A stretch of DNA of 33,659 bases from Candidatus Dadabacteria bacterium (GCA_026710625.1 JAPOQQ010000009.1:1-33659), one strand, 5' to 3'; shown: positions 23,827 to 33,096, numbered from the stretch's first letter. Numbers and translations are program-made. The notes: generated by a model from the letters alone, not told the origin.

Positions 23827-23835
23827 TTTTTTCTT
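23816..23835 (+). terminator. Terminal stem plus T-run after 5S rRNA
   Basis: The 3' strand of the 5S terminal helix ends at 23826 and runs directly into TTTTTTCTTT, as in an intrinsic terminator that uses the mature 5S helix as its stem. purN begins about 40 bases downstream and could be transcribed by read-through. Confidence 0.45.
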
Positions 23836-23866
23836 TCCTTGCTTTTTCAAGTTTCCGGTGCCTGCG

Positions 23867-24469
23867 ATGTCAAAGATCAACGTTGCCGTGTTTGTTTCCG
23901 GAGGCGGAACAAACCTTCAGGCGGTAATAGATTCCGGCATAGAATCCGCAAACATAGCCGTGGTTGTCTGTGATACTCCTGGAGTCATGGCAATTGAGAG
24001 GGCTAGGAACCACGGTATTCCAGTAGAACTCGTAAACAGCGGGGATTTTGAATCAAGGGAAGAGTTCGAAAGACAGATAGTCGCGAAAATCGCCAGATAT
24101 GACATAGGCCTTGTCGTACTTGCCGGGTTCATGAGGATACTTACTCCTTATTTCATAGGCCGTTTCGCGAACCGTATCATCAATATTCACCCTTCCTTGC
24201 TTCCTTCTTTTCCGGGAACAAATTCAGTAAGACAGGCGCTTGACTACGGAGTGAAACAAACGGGTTGTACTGTCCACTTCGTGAGAGAGGAAGTTGACGC
24301 GGGCCCCATTATTCTTCAGGCGGTTGTTCCGGTTACGGAGGAAGATACGGAAGAGACTCTGCTTGAAAAAGTCCATACTGAGGAACACAGGATGCTGCCT
24401 GAAGCCGTAAGGCTTTTCTGCGAGGGAAGACTGAGTCTCAGTGGAAGAAAAGTCCTGATTTCCTCCTGA
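23867..24469 (+). CDS. purN: Phosphoribosylglycinamide formyltransferase (folate-dependent)
   Basis: Transfers a formyl group from 10-formyltetrahydrofolate to GAR in purine synthesis. The 200 residues from ATG 23867 carry the catalytic residues N106, H108 (IINIHPSLLPSFPG) and D144 (EEVDAGPII), at the same numbers as in E. coli PurN. The motif VLAGFMRIL and the phosphate-binding SGGGTNLQA are also present. GTG 23858 is an alternative start three codons upstream. It follows the 5S gene, away from purK-purE. It is convergent with aroF, whose stop lies 15 bases away. Confidence 0.95.
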   Translation: MSKINVAVFVSGGGTNLQAVIDSGIESANIAVVVCDTPGVMAIERARNHGIPVELVNSGDFESREEFERQIVAKIARYDIGLVVLAGFMRILTPYFIGRFANRIINIHPSLLPSFPGTNSVRQALDYGVKQTGCTVHFVREEVDAGPIILQAVVPVTEEDTEETLLEKVHTEEHRMLPEAVRLFCEGRLSLSGRKVLISS

Positions 24470-24483
24470 GACCCGAGAAATTT

Positions 24484-25503
24484 CTAAACGGTTCTTCCAA
24501 TGGCTTCGGCAACTGGGGCAGCTTTTTCCATCAGGTTTTTGAATGTTTTCGGCTTAAGCGACTGAGCTCCGTCACTAACGGCGATCTCCGGGTTGTTATG
24601 AACCTCGACTATTACTCCGTCCGCCCCGGCTGCTATTGAAGCTAGAGTTACCGGGATTACGTACTGCCAGTAGCCGGTTCCATGGCTAGGGTCGGCGAAA
24701 ACGGGCAGATGGGTCTTTTCCTTGAGTACCGGAATAGCGTTCAGGTCGAAAGTGTTTCTGGTCGCAGTCTCAAAGGTCCTTATCCCTCGTTCGCAGAGTA
24801 TTACATTACTGTTGCCCTCCGACAGTATATATTCTGCGCACATGAGAAATTCGCTTATCGTCGTTGACATCCCCCGTTTTAGCAAGACGGCTTTTTTTGA
24901 CTTGCCGACATGTCTTAAAAGCGAGTAGTTTTGGGAATTTCTGGCCCCGATCTGAAGCACATCCGCGTATTCCTCGACCAGTTCAAGATCGTCCGGGCTC
25001 ATTATTTCGGTTACTATGGGCAGTCCGGTCATCTCTTTTGCCTTGACGAGAAGTTCCAGTCCCTCTTTTCCAAGACCCTGGAAAGCATAGGGTGAAGTTC
25101 TGGGCTTAAACGCGCCGCCTCTGAGCATTGACGCCCCTGAATCTTTTATGGAAGCCGCAATTGTCATTATCTGTTCTTCGCTTTCAACCGAGCACGGTCC
25201 TGCGATTATGGGGATCTTGCTGTCCCCTACTGCAACGCCGTCCACATTGAAGACGGAAGTTTCATCGTTTACTTCCCTGCTCGTTAGCTTGTAGGGCTGA
25301 AGCACGGGAACGACCTTCTCGACTCCCTGGAGCTGTTTGAGACTGTCGAGGTCATGCGGCTTTCCTCTCTCGTCTCCGACCACTCCGATGACAGTCCTGA
25401 GAATTCCTTCGATCGGATGGGGCGAATAGCCAAGTTCCTTTATAACGGATTTGACCTTGTCTATCTCTTCCTTGGTCGCCTTTGGCTTCATTACTACTAT
25501 CAT
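24484..25503 (-). CDS. aroF: 3-deoxy-7-phosphoheptulonate (DAHP) synthase, type I-beta
   Basis: First enzyme of the shikimate pathway, condensing phosphoenolpyruvate and erythrose 4-phosphate. The 339 residues have an N-terminal ferredoxin-like regulatory domain (about 1-72), as in Thermotoga maritima DAHP synthase, then the barrel. Metal ligands are C104 (AGPCSVES), H274 (DPSHGTGYW), E300 and D311 (IVEVHNNPE onward), each two residues later than in the Thermotoga enzyme. [16 protein letters not shown] and [10 protein letters not shown] are typical. The ATG is preceded by GGAGG at 8 bases. The N-terminal domain suggests feedback inhibition by aromatic amino acids (family knowledge). Confidence 0.95.
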   Translation of the reverse strand: MIVVMKPKATKEEIDKVKSVIKELGYSPHPIEGILRTVIGVVGDERGKPHDLDSLKQLQGVEKVVPVLQPYKLTSREVNDETSVFNVDGVAVGDSKIPIIAGPCSVESEEQIMTIAASIKDSGASMLRGGAFKPRTSPYAFQGLGKEGLELLVKAKEMTGLPIVTEIMSPDDLELVEEYADVLQIGARNSQNYSLLRHVGKSKKAVLLKRGMSTTISEFLMCAEYILSEGNSNVILCERGIRTFETATRNTFDLNAIPVLKEKTHLPVFADPSHGTGYWQYVIPVTLASIAAGADGVIVEVHNNPEIAVSDGAQSLKPKTFKNLMEKAAPVAEAIGRTV

Positions 25504-25540
25504 TTAAAAAACCTCCATATTTTGTGCGGAACGGACAAAC

Positions 25541-25568
25541 TTAATACATAGAACATTCTTAATGTCAA
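25541..25568 (-). promoter_or_regulatory. Predicted promoter of aroF
   Basis: On the minus strand TTGACA (25563-25568) and TATTAA (25541-25546) are separated by 16 bases, in the 100-base gap after trmB. This suggests aroF can be expressed separately from the upstream aroB-trmB unit. Confidence 0.5.
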
Positions 25569-25604
25569 TTATAATGTCTTTACATATCGACGTATTGAGC
25601 TTGT

Positions 25605-26216
25605 TTACTGGGGAAGATTTAGAAAAACGGCACTGAATATCTCTTGCGAGGCTTCCCTGAAATGCTTTTCGAATTTCGTTTCTGTTTCTCCTCTTCGAGC
25701 CTCAACGAAACCGGGTGGAGGGTGCTCGGGGTGGAACAAGCGACTTCTTTTGAATTCGGACACTATCTGCTCAATGTAGCTCAACTGATCGGTCTTTATT
25801 ACGGTCCTCCCGCTTCTCGTAAGCACTTTTGCTAGGCAACTTATAAATTCCCGGTTGAACATTCTGTGTTTTAAATGTCTTTTCTTCGGCCAGGGGTCGG
25901 GGAAATTCACCAGGACAAGGTCAAACATTTTTTCTCTGAAGACCTGTTTGAGTGCGATTTCAGCTTCAATGTGGAGGAATTTTAAGTTTTCCAGGGAGAG
26001 CTTTTCCGCAGCACGTACCGCTTTTCGGAATCTCCCTCTCTTGACCTCAAGACCAAGGTAGTTTCTGCTTGCGTCGCACTGCGCTGCGTTTATGAGAAAT
26101 TCTCCTTCTCCAAAGCCGATTTCAAGTACCAGGGGCTTTTCGTCGCAGAAGATGTCTTTTTTGCCGATGGGAAGCGAAAACAAGGAAATATCCACCGCGG
26201 GGTCGGTTAATTTCAT
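25605..26216 (-). CDS. trmB: tRNA (guanine-N7-)-methyltransferase
   Basis: SAM-dependent methylation of G46 in tRNA variable loops. The 203 residues contain the SAM-binding motif LEIGFGEGEFL (31-41), the family signature NFPDPWPKKRH (104-114) followed by KHRMFNREFI, and the C-terminal TETKFEKHF. The length is typical of the catalytic core without the long N-terminal extension of some homologues. It lies 8 bases after aroB, so the two are probably cotranscribed despite unrelated roles. Confidence 0.95.
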   Translation of the reverse strand: MKLTDPAVDISLFSLPIGKKDIFCDEKPLVLEIGFGEGEFLINAAQCDASRNYLGLEVKRGRFRKAVRAAEKLSLENLKFLHIEAEIALKQVFREKMFDLVLVNFPDPWPKKRHLKHRMFNREFISCLAKVLTRSGRTVIKTDQLSYIEQIVSEFKRSRLFHPEHPPPGFVEARRGETETKFEKHFREASQEIFSAVFLNLPQ

Positions 26217-26224
26217 TTTCCGTG

Positions 26225-27325
26225 TCAGGATCTAAAAGCGGAAGTTATGGCCTGCTCCCCGATCTTTATTCCGTAATCTCCCCCATGTTCTTTCATCTTG
26301 CCTATGCACTCGGGAAGCGACATTTCTATCTTGCCTTTTCTGGCTTTCTTGTCGATCTTCATGACGTCGATTATTTTCCCGACGTTTACCCCGCGTGGAG
26401 GCTCAGTAGGAAGTCCCGCCCTCTCCAGAAGAAGGGTGAGCCTGTCCTGCTCTTTTTCGCTCCACCCTGTTTCACCCAGAGCGATTTTCCCCTCAATTAC
26501 CATTCCCGCGGAAATCGCTTCTCCGTGGGAGATTGTATAGTCGGAAAGCTGCTCAATTGCGTGGCCGACCGTGTGTCCGAAATTAAGTATTTTCCGCAGG
26601 TTCTGCTCCTTTTCGTCCTTCTCGACCACTTCCGCCTTGATCCTGCAGCTTGTCTCTATCACTTCAAGCAGCGTAGCGTCGTCGAATTCGTAGATTTTCT
26701 CGATATTTGCTTCTAGGTACTGGAAGAAATCCCCACTCTTTATTACACCGTATTTGATTATCTCGGCGAGTCCCTCCGCGAGCTGCTTCGGTTCGAGGGT
26801 TTTAAGCGTGTCTGTGTCCACATACACTCGCCATGGCTGATAGAAGGCACCGATGAGGTTTTTTCCGTGAGGGGTGTCTACAGCGGTCTTTCCTCCCACC
26901 GAACTGTCAACGCAGGCAACTAGGCTTGTGGGCACCTGAACGCAGGGGACTCCCCTCATGTAAGTGGCGGCCACGAATCCTGCTATGTCTCCCACGACCC
27001 CGCCGCCGAGTGCTATGACCGAAGAGTCCCTGCCGAATCCCGATTCAAGCATCCTGTCTTCTATGAAGGACTTGATTTCTCTGGTTTTGCTTTGTTCTCC
27101 CGCCGGGAAGACAATCATACTGACTTCTGGGAGTACTTCCTCAAGATCGTTCAGAAGTCTCGCCCCGTAGAGATCCGCGACGTTTGAATCGGTTACTAGG
27201 GAGTGGGAGTGAGCTATGGAGGCCTCGGCCAGATCGCCGGCAATCTGCCTCACAAGACCTTGGCCGATCAGGATTTCATAGGAATTATCTTCGTTTGAAC
27301 TGACTTTAACTGCTATCTTCTTCAA
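26225..27325 (-). CDS. aroB: 3-dehydroquinate synthase
   Basis: Second shikimate-pathway enzyme, converting DAHP to 3-dehydroquinate with NAD and a divalent metal. The 366 residues contain the NAD-binding GGGVVGDIAGFVAATYMRG, VPTSLVACVDSSVGGKTAVD, and metal ligands E184 (QLAEGLAEIIKYG), H251 (NFGHTVGHAIE) and H268 (SHGEAISAGM). It begins 3 bases after apt and is followed by trmB and then aroF, so the first two pathway enzymes are encoded together here. Confidence 0.96.
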   Translation of the reverse strand: MKKIAVKVSSNEDNSYEILIGQGLVRQIAGDLAEASIAHSHSLVTDSNVADLYGARLLNDLEEVLPEVSMIVFPAGEQSKTREIKSFIEDRMLESGFGRDSSVIALGGGVVGDIAGFVAATYMRGVPCVQVPTSLVACVDSSVGGKTAVDTPHGKNLIGAFYQPWRVYVDTDTLKTLEPKQLAEGLAEIIKYGVIKSGDFFQYLEANIEKIYEFDDATLLEVIETSCRIKAEVVEKDEKEQNLRKILNFGHTVGHAIEQLSDYTISHGEAISAGMVIEGKIALGETGWSEKEQDRLTLLLERAGLPTEPPRGVNVGKIIDVMKIDKKARKGKIEMSLPECIGKMKEHGGDYGIKIGEQAITSAFRS

Positions 27326-27328
27326 TCT

Positions 27329-27892
27329 TTACCCCGGCATTTTAAGTAGAGACCAGACCGGGTGGGGGGAAAGAGCCTCGGCCCCCCTGAGTCCGGTAAG
27401 TTCTACAAGGAAAAGGTATCCTACGACGCTTCCTCCCAGTTCTTCCACCAAACGCCCGGTGCTGTGCGCCGTTCCTCCCGTGGCCAGAAGATCATCGACA
27501 ATTACTGTCCTGCTTTTGCCGTTTATCGCGTCTTTGTGAATTTCCAGAACGTCTTTTCCATACTCAAGATCATATGAAACGCTTGCGGTGTCGCTTGGCA
27601 GCTTGCCAGATTTCCTCACCAGAATCAATTCTTTTTCAAGCTTATAGGATAAGGCGGCAGCGAATATGAAACCTCGGCTCTCGGGTGCGACAAATGAGGA
27701 TATCTCCTTGCCGGCGAGCATTTCCGCCATCATGTCAACGGATTTTCGAAAAGCTTCGGCGTTTTTAACAAGCGTGGTTATATCGTAGAAGAGTATTCCT
27801 TTGCTCGGGAAATCGGGAACGCGCCTTATTTGGTTTTCGATCTCTTCCAGTGCCATTTCCTTTTCTGTTTGCTTGCTCGGGGAGGTTTTCAT
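27329..27892 (-). CDS. apt: Adenine phosphoribosyltransferase
   Basis: Salvages adenine with PRPP to AMP. The 187 residues include the family start DFPSKGILFYDITTL, APESRGFIFAAALSY, RKSGKLPS and the PRPP-binding motif VIVDDLLATGGTA (130-142). The ATG at 27892 overlaps the stop of the LOG-family gene (ATGA), with AGGAAAAAGG just upstream, so it is preferred over the internal Met13. The product is about 15 residues longer at the N terminus than the usual about 170. Confidence 0.94.
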   Translation of the reverse strand: MKTSPSKQTEKEMALEEIENQIRRVPDFPSKGILFYDITTLVKNAEAFRKSVDMMAEMLAGKEISSFVAPESRGFIFAAALSYKLEKELILVRKSGKLPSDTASVSYDLEYGKDVLEIHKDAINGKSRTVIVDDLLATGGTAHSTGRLVEELGGSVVGYLFLVELTGLRGAEALSPHPVWSLLKMPG

Positions 27893-28359
27893 CAGGCCTT
27901 TTTCCTGAGGGAGGATAGCTCAAAGGCTGTTCTCACTGCTTCTTCCGGGGTTTCGCATTTGATAATTTCCTCAGAGACATCCCAGGTGTCAAGCCCGATG
28001 ACGGGAATTCCGGACTTAAGCGCGAACGATATTTCCGACAGGGTGCCGAAACTGCCTCCAATGGCGATTATAGAATGGCTTGACTTCGCTACTATCACGT
28101 TTCTTGCTTCACCCATCCCCGTAACTATTGGTATGTCAATGAATCTGTTGGCGGAGGAGGATTCGGGGCCGGGGAGAATCCCGATTGTGGTGCCCCCGGC
28201 TGATTTTGCTCCCCGGCACGCAGCTTCCATAACTCCCCCCATTCCGCCACAGAGCAGAAAACACTTCCTTCCGGCAATAAGAACTCCCACCTCTTCCGAA
28301 GCTCTTTTTTCCTCATCGCTTGCGTTAGCCGCTCCGATTACTCCTATGATCGTTTCCAT
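27892..28359 (-). CDS. LOG-family (Rossmann, TIGR00725-type) protein
   Basis: The 155 residues carry the LOG/lysine-decarboxylase-like nucleotide motifs CGGMGGVMEA (37-46), TGMGEARNVIV (80-90) and IGGSFGTLSEI (100-110). Characterised LOG proteins remove ribose 5-phosphate from adenine-type nucleotides, releasing the free base; activity of this smaller subfamily is largely untested. The ATG 28359 product begins METIIGVIGAANAS, with a Rossmann-like strand. Its stop overlaps the apt start, linking it tightly to adenine salvage. The older label lysine decarboxylase would be misleading. Confidence 0.82.
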   Translation of the reverse strand: METIIGVIGAANASDEEKRASEEVGVLIAGRKCFLLCGGMGGVMEAACRGAKSAGGTTIGILPGPESSSANRFIDIPIVTGMGEARNVIVAKSSHSIIAIGGSFGTLSEISFALKSGIPVIGLDTWDVSEEIIKCETPEEAVRTAFELSSLRKKA

Positions 28360-28383
28360 TAAAGTTTCACCGCGTTGCGTTTA

Positions 28384-28393
28384 ACAAGCTTGT
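28384..28393. promoter_or_regulatory. Palindrome in the divergent intergenic region
   Basis: ACAAGCTTGT is a perfect 10-bp palindrome followed immediately by TATAAAA, in the 106-base gap between the divergent LOG-apt-aroB genes and the secreted hypothetical. It could be an operator, but a 10-bp palindrome can also occur by chance. Confidence 0.25.
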
Positions 28394-28465
28394 ATAAAAC
28401 GGTTAAAATCACAATTCCCAAAGTATACCACGGGCTTAAGCGATTTATATCACGGGAAACCCTCA

Positions 28466-29086
28466 ATGTATTGCACAAGAACTTGGCTTGCACTTATTTT
28501 TTCAGTTTGCTTCTTCTTTCCCCTTCCTCTTGAGGGAAGCCAGGTGAATCTCAGGATTCCCCACGGTTTTGAATTCGGGATTTCCAGAAAAGACGCACTT
28601 AATCTGATCGAATCTTCCAAGCTCGAGGTTGTTTCCGATCGCGAATACTCAAACGATCTACGAAAAGTCGTTCTGGGAGGTTCCTTGTCCGGAGTTGCCC
28701 TTGACCCGCCACCCGACCATGAAACCCGGCTTGAATTTTATAAAGACAATCTTATGTCAAGTTCCATCTTATTCAGTTTTGAGGATGAGACCCGTTTTGC
28801 GTTCGCAAAAAGCGAACTTGTCGGTGATCTCACTGATGTTCTCGGCGACACTTTCGAGCGGGAGAAAATGTTTTCTTACGAGGTTCTGTCGTGGAATCTT
28901 TCGGATACGGTAGTACTTGCAAACCTGAACTCCAAAGAAAGAACAATAGAAATTGAATATATTCATAAACCGGTTCTGGCAAAAAAGACGGCGAAGGATC
29001 TGCGCCGCAAACGCAGGGAGGATCCAGGAGATCCTGCCAGACAGATGTTTATCGATAGCAATTTTTCAGCGAAGAAAAAACGCTAA
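28466..29086 (+). CDS. Secreted hypothetical protein
   Basis: Not recognised. The 206 residues begin with a signal peptide (about 1-24: WLALIFSVCFFFPLPLEG), so the mature protein is probably periplasmic. The mature part contains GFEFGISRKDALNLIESSK, EVVSDREYSNDLRKVVLGG and TRLEFYKDNLMSSSILFSFE, an alternating strand/helix pattern, and ends in a strongly basic tail (DLRRKRREDPGD to KKKR). GGGA lies 8 bases before the ATG. It is divergent from the LOG-apt unit and convergent with the small membrane protein. Confidence 0.75.
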   Translation: MYCTRTWLALIFSVCFFFPLPLEGSQVNLRIPHGFEFGISRKDALNLIESSKLEVVSDREYSNDLRKVVLGGSLSGVALDPPPDHETRLEFYKDNLMSSSILFSFEDETRFAFAKSELVGDLTDVLGDTFEREKMFSYEVLSWNLSDTVVLANLNSKERTIEIEYIHKPVLAKKTAKDLRRKRREDPGDPARQMFIDSNFSAKKKR

Positions 29087-29219
29087 CCCCCAAAGACAAT
29101 GGCTCTTCTCTTGGATTTTATGACCTGCCGCGAATTTTTAAAACCAGATTAGGTGAGTTTGAGAGCGCTCCTAGGCTGACACAGCGCGGGAAAGCGAAGC
29201 GGTCTTTTCTCTCTGCACT

Positions 29220-29540
29220 TTACGAAGGTCTTCTGTAAAGATTCAGAAGCGTTCCTATGTGGAAAGCCAAGGCTACGTATATACCGCAGAGAAAAAGCTT
29301 CTGATAGCCGGCAAGATACTTGTTTACCAGGAATATAAGCGAGATAAGCAAAAGAAACCACCCTATGGTTTCTAAGATTAGATGCGCGAGCCTCTGTACC
29401 GGCACTTCGGGGCTCCCGCTGGCTCTTGATCTGAAAACCTCCGGCAACTGCATGAAAACGAGGGAGAAGAAAGTCCCCAGTATATATGTACCGGCGAAAA
29501 ATCCGAGAAGAACAAACAGAATGAGCAGTAAAAGCTCCAT
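29220..29540 (-). CDS. Small integral membrane protein of unknown function
   Basis: Not recognised. The 106 residues from ATG 29540 show three hydrophobic segments at about 3-25 (LLLILFVLLGFFAGTYIL), 54-76 (GWFLLLISLIFLVNKYL) and 82-100 (LFLCGIYVALAFHIGTLL), with a short loop after the first. GAGG lies about 11 bases before the ATG. A longer overlapping frame (29149-29571) on the same strand gives a non-membrane, compositionally random product and is rejected. It is flanked by convergent and divergent genes, so it is probably monocistronic. Confidence 0.65.
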   Translation of the reverse strand: MELLLLILFVLLGFFAGTYILGTFFSLVFMQLPEVFRSRASGSPEVPVQRLAHLILETIGWFLLLISLIFLVNKYLAGYQKLFLCGIYVALAFHIGTLLNLYRRPS

Positions 29541-29783
29541 GGTTAAATGACCTCGGTAAAAATAATATCATATTGCCGGATTATTCTGTATAAGCAGTCT
29601 TGTTTTTTGCCGCTATTCATGCGAATTGTTGTTTCTTAGGCGGTGTGGATAAGCATTTCGTCAATTGTCTCTTAGTTCGGAATTGCTCTGCATGTGATTT
29701 TACGCGCACGGCCGGTTATCGTTGACTTTTGTACAGCTAAAGGGTCTGCGTCTGTTTCTGACCCGCCGGTTTTTTTCGGTTTA

Positions 29784-29813
29784 TCCTTGTTAAAGTTAGT
29801 TTGTCCTTGTTAA
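29784..29813. repeat. Direct repeat TCCTTGTTAA, copies 20 bases apart, upstream of tamA
   Basis: TCCTTGTTAA occurs at 29784-29793 and 29804-29813. The 20-base offset (two helical turns) places both copies on the same DNA face, 13-33 bases before the tamA ATG. They overlap where a promoter would be expected. A binding site for a dimeric regulator is inference. Confidence 0.4.
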
Positions 29814-29825
29814 CATTATATAGAG

Positions 29826-31730
29826 ATGGATAGCCTTATATCTTCTTTTTCTGACCGCAACGATAGCAGCAACTCCCCGTGCGAATTCCTTTGCATACCT
29901 CGATACGTCGTTTTCTTGCTTTCGGGATTCTTTTTTCTTCTCGCGCTTTTTCCCTTGGCTTCGGACGTTAGCGCCGAAGAAGCGGAGAATGACGAAACAG
30001 TTTTTATCTCCGGGATCAGTATAAAGGGGTTAAAAGATATAGAACTCGAGAGAATAAAGGACTCCATGATAACTCCTTTTCCCTCAAGGAGACCTTGGAG
30101 AAAGCGTCCGGAATTCAACGAGCAGTTCCTCGAGGACGATGTAAAAAGAATAGAGCAGGTTCTCAGGGAGCATGGTTATTACGGTTCCACCGTAACCCAC
30201 ACCTTGAATTTCCGGGATGGAAACCGAAAAGTGGATATAGAAATAAGAGTGGACCAAGGAGACCCTGTGATAGTGAAGACTCTGAACATAGCAGTTCTTG
30301 GGAACCAGCCGGATGATTACGTCTCCGATGTCGCCGAGGTGATTCTCTTGGAAGAGGGGGAACCTTTTTCCCAGATAAGCTACCAGAAGTCAAAAGTTCT
30401 TATCACGGAGCTGTTTTCCAATAGGGGCTATCCTCTGGCGGATGTAAAATCCGAGGCGATTGTGAGCCTAAGGAGCAGAGAGGTCAATGTTGAATTCACC
30501 ATTGATCCGGGGCAGGAATATTATTTCGGCGACGTGATATTCAGGGGAAATTCCGATATTGCCACCAGACTTCTCGAGCGGGAGATAGAGCACGAGAAGG
30601 GGGACCTGTTTTCTCTCAAAGAGACTCAGAAATCACGGGCGAACATTTTTGAAACCGGCCTTTTTAATTCCGTTATAGTGGATACTGATTATGACGAGCA
30701 GGAGTTCGAGGTTCAGACTATATACAGCGTTACCGAGAGGAAACTCGGAACGATAAGGCTTGGAGCTGGATACGCCACGGAGGACAATCTAAGGGCGCAG
30801 CTATCTTGGAGCCAGAGGAATTTTTTCGACGGCGGAAGGACCCTGCAGATTACTTCCAGTTATTCATCCCTGACACGAGGATTGCTGGCCAGACTTGATC
30901 AGCCCCACTTGGTCGGCAGGAACTCCAGTCTTGTTTTTTTGCTTGACGTGAGAAGGGATGATTTCCCGGGCTATGAGGGTTTGAGTTTCGATTTCAACAG
31001 TACTTTGTCCAAGGAGTTTTTTGATTATCTCACACTTTTTAGTTCCCTAAACGTCCTATACGCGGATATAGAATCTCAGGTGGTAAGAACGCCGATTGAA
31101 AGTGCCCGCGACAGCGTCTTCCTGACGGTTCTTGATCTGGGAGTTGAGTATGACCTGACCGACAGCCTTATAAATCCTACCAGTGGAATGCGGCTGTTTT
31201 TATTCATGGAAGCACCGATTCAGACTACTAGCTCCGCCCGCACCGATTACCTGAAGTTTCTGGCCGAGTTAAGATACTACAAGAATGTTTCCGGGATCGT
31301 TCTGGGGAAAAGGGCGACGATTGGAAGTATAACCACACTTGGGGAAACTGACCCATTTGACGTACCGATCTTCAAGAGGTTCTTCGCCGGAGGCAGTGCA
31401 AGCATGAGGGGCTATTCATTTCAGCATCTGAGTCCGCTTAATTCGGATCGGGACCCTCTGGGGGGCAACTCCATGATCGTTGGCAACGCTGAAGCCCGCT
31501 TCGGACTTTTTAACAAGGTTGGAGCGGTAATTTTCTTCGATTACGGAAATGTTTACTCAAAGAGTTTCGGTTTCAGTGTTTCCAACCTGAAGTACGCGGC
31601 CGGTGCTGGATTGAGATACCATACGATTATCGGGCCGATCAGGGCGGATTTCGGCTACCTTCTAAACCCCGAGGACGAAGAGAGAGATGACAGGTTCAAG
31701 ATTTTTATAAGCATAGGGCAGGCCTTTTAG
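29826..31730 (+). CDS. tamA: TamA/BamA-family (Omp85) outer-membrane protein
   Basis: Omp85-type assembly or translocation factor in the outer membrane. The 634 residues have an uncleaved-looking basic N terminus and signal peptide (about 27-50), three POTRA-like domains (about 58-145, 147-230, 232-306) and a beta-barrel from about 308 to the end. The conserved loop-6 motif is MRGY (527-530) in [12 protein letters not shown], and the protein ends in phenylalanine, as outer-membrane barrels do. Three POTRAs favour TamA over BamA (five). tamB is not adjacent. The stop overlaps that of convergent alaC by 4 bases. The 26-residue pre-signal region is unusual, but no better start exists. Confidence 0.88.
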   Translation: MDSLISSFSDRNDSSNSPCEFLCIPRYVVFLLSGFFFLLALFPLASDVSAEEAENDETVFISGISIKGLKDIELERIKDSMITPFPSRRPWRKRPEFNEQFLEDDVKRIEQVLREHGYYGSTVTHTLNFRDGNRKVDIEIRVDQGDPVIVKTLNIAVLGNQPDDYVSDVAEVILLEEGEPFSQISYQKSKVLITELFSNRGYPLADVKSEAIVSLRSREVNVEFTIDPGQEYYFGDVIFRGNSDIATRLLEREIEHEKGDLFSLKETQKSRANIFETGLFNSVIVDTDYDEQEFEVQTIYSVTERKLGTIRLGAGYATEDNLRAQLSWSQRNFFDGGRTLQITSSYSSLTRGLLARLDQPHLVGRNSSLVFLLDVRRDDFPGYEGLSFDFNSTLSKEFFDYLTLFSSLNVLYADIESQVVRTPIESARDSVFLTVLDLGVEYDLTDSLINPTSGMRLFLFMEAPIQTTSSARTDYLKFLAELRYYKNVSGIVLGKRATIGSITTLGETDPFDVPIFKRFFAGGSASMRGYSFQHLSPLNSDRDPLGGNSMIVGNAEARFGLFNKVGAVIFFDYGNVYSKSFGFSVSNLKYAAGAGLRYHTIIGPIRADFGYLLNPEDEERDDRFKIFISIGQAF

Positions 31731-32923
31731 TAGCCGCGGTTGCCCTGAAGAAGCTTCCTGACTCCCCTTGCCGCCTGAGTTATTCTGTTCTCGTTCTCAA
31801 CAAGTGCAAGTCTTACGAATCCTTCTCCATAGTTTCCGAATCCCACTCCGGGGGATACGGCAACTTTTGACTTCTCTATAAGAAGTTTCGAGAATTCAAG
31901 CGACCCCATTTCCGCAAACTCTTCAGGTATCTGCGCCCATACGAACATCGTGGCTTTCGGTTTTGGAATTTGCCATCCGGCCCTTGCGAATGATTCAATC
32001 AGCTTGTCTCTTCTGGACTTGTAGGTTTCCCTTATATGTTCTATAGGTTGCTGAGGTCCGTTAAGAGCGGTAATTGCAGCTATCTGGATCGGCTGAAATA
32101 TTCCGTAGTCAAGGTAGCTTTTTATCCTTTTGAGTGCGGAAACGATTTCCGGGTTTCCCACCATGAAGCCGACCCTCCAGCCGGGCATGTTGTAGGTTTT
32201 GGAAAGTGAATAGAATTCCACCGCAACATCTTTGGCTCCCTTTACCTGCATTATGCTCGGGGCTTTGTATCCGTCATAGCACAGTTCTGCGTAAACCAGA
32301 TCATGCACTACTATAAGACCTGTCTCACGTGCCAGATCACAGATTTTTTCGAAGAAATCAAGGTCCATGACTTGTGTGGTCGGATTGTTGGGGAATGAAA
32401 GAATAAGCACTTTAGGCTTTGGCCACACTTCCTTTATCGCTTTTTCTATTGACTGTATCAAGTCTTCTTTTTTACCCATGGGGCAACTGTGAGTGTCTCC
32501 TCTTGCTATGATTACGGAGTAGCTGTGTATTGGGTAGGTAGGATCGGGAACTATCGCTATATCTCCTGGGGAGAGTATGGAAAGCATTAAATGCGATATG
32601 CCTTCTTTTGACCCTATCGTGACGACGGCTTCGGAATCCGGATCAATGTCAACATCGAATTTTCTTTTGTACCAGTCGGTTATGGCCAGACGAAGTTTGG
32701 GCAATCCAGCGGAAGCGGAGTATCTGTGGTTTCTGGGTTCTCTTACTGCCTCGCGCAGTTTCTCCACTATATGGTCCGGCGTTGCCTGATCAGGATTCCC
32801 CATGCCGAGGTCGATTATATCCTCTCCCCTGGCGCGCGCTTGGTGTTTAAGTTCGTTGACTACGCCAAGCACATAAGGGGGAAGTCGGTTTATCAGGGAA
32901 AAATTATGATCCGGCCGGTTCAT
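31727..32923 (-). CDS. alaC: Alanine-synthesising aminotransferase, AlaC type (PLP fold I)
   Basis: Transaminase making alanine from pyruvate and glutamate. The 398 residues closely follow E. coli Ala[60 protein letters not shown], and the PLP-lysine motif [12 protein letters not shown] with K242. [11 protein letters not shown]-type and [14 protein letters not shown] segments also agree. A TATAAT lies on the minus strand at 32956-32961, about 33 bases before the ATG, but no good -35 was found. LL-diaminopimelate aminotransferase is related, but the N terminus and C terminus favour AlaC. Confidence 0.88.
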   Translation of the reverse strand: MNRPDHNFSLINRLPPYVLGVVNELKHQARARGEDIIDLGMGNPDQATPDHIVEKLREAVREPRNHRYSASAGLPKLRLAITDWYKRKFDVDIDPDSEAVVTIGSKEGISHLMLSILSPGDIAIVPDPTYPIHSYSVIIARGDTHSCPMGKKEDLIQSIEKAIKEVWPKPKVLILSFPNNPTTQVMDLDFFEKICDLARETGLIVVHDLVYAELCYDGYKAPSIMQVKGAKDVAVEFYSLSKTYNMPGWRVGFMVGNPEIVSALKRIKSYLDYGIFQPIQIAAITALNGPQQPIEHIRETYKSRRDKLIESFARAGWQIPKPKATMFVWAQIPEEFAEMGSLEFSKLLIEKSKVAVSPGVGFGNYGEGFVRLALVENENRITQAARGVRKLLQGNRGY

Positions 32924-33028
32924 TGTATCTGCCTATTTTTTGGTGGCACTATTTTATTATAACCGCTTATAATCTCAAGATTGCGGGTGGCAGAACGGGT
33001 ATTTACAGCATGTCGGTGTCTGCGAGGG

Positions 33029-33075
33029 AATCCGTTATGGTAAAATAGGGAATTATGTATTTTAGTTGACGGATT
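33029..33075 (+). repeat. Imperfect hairpin, probable left-end structure of the tnpB element
   Basis: Outer arms AATCCGT (33029-33035) and ACGGATT (33069-33075) and inner arms TAAAAT (33041-33046) and ATTTTA (33059-33064) form a 7+6 bp stem with a small asymmetric internal loop and a 12-base apical loop. It lies 33 bases before tnpB. IS200/IS605 elements carry subterminal imperfect hairpins at their ends; the position fits a left end. Confidence 0.5.
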
Positions 33076-33096
33076 AGATTCTGGCTGTAAAACAGG

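Noticed and set aside
29149-29571. A 140-codon minus-strand frame overlapping the small membrane protein
   Set aside because: The overlapping frame 29220-29540 gives a clear membrane protein with a ribosome-binding site; the longer product looks random.
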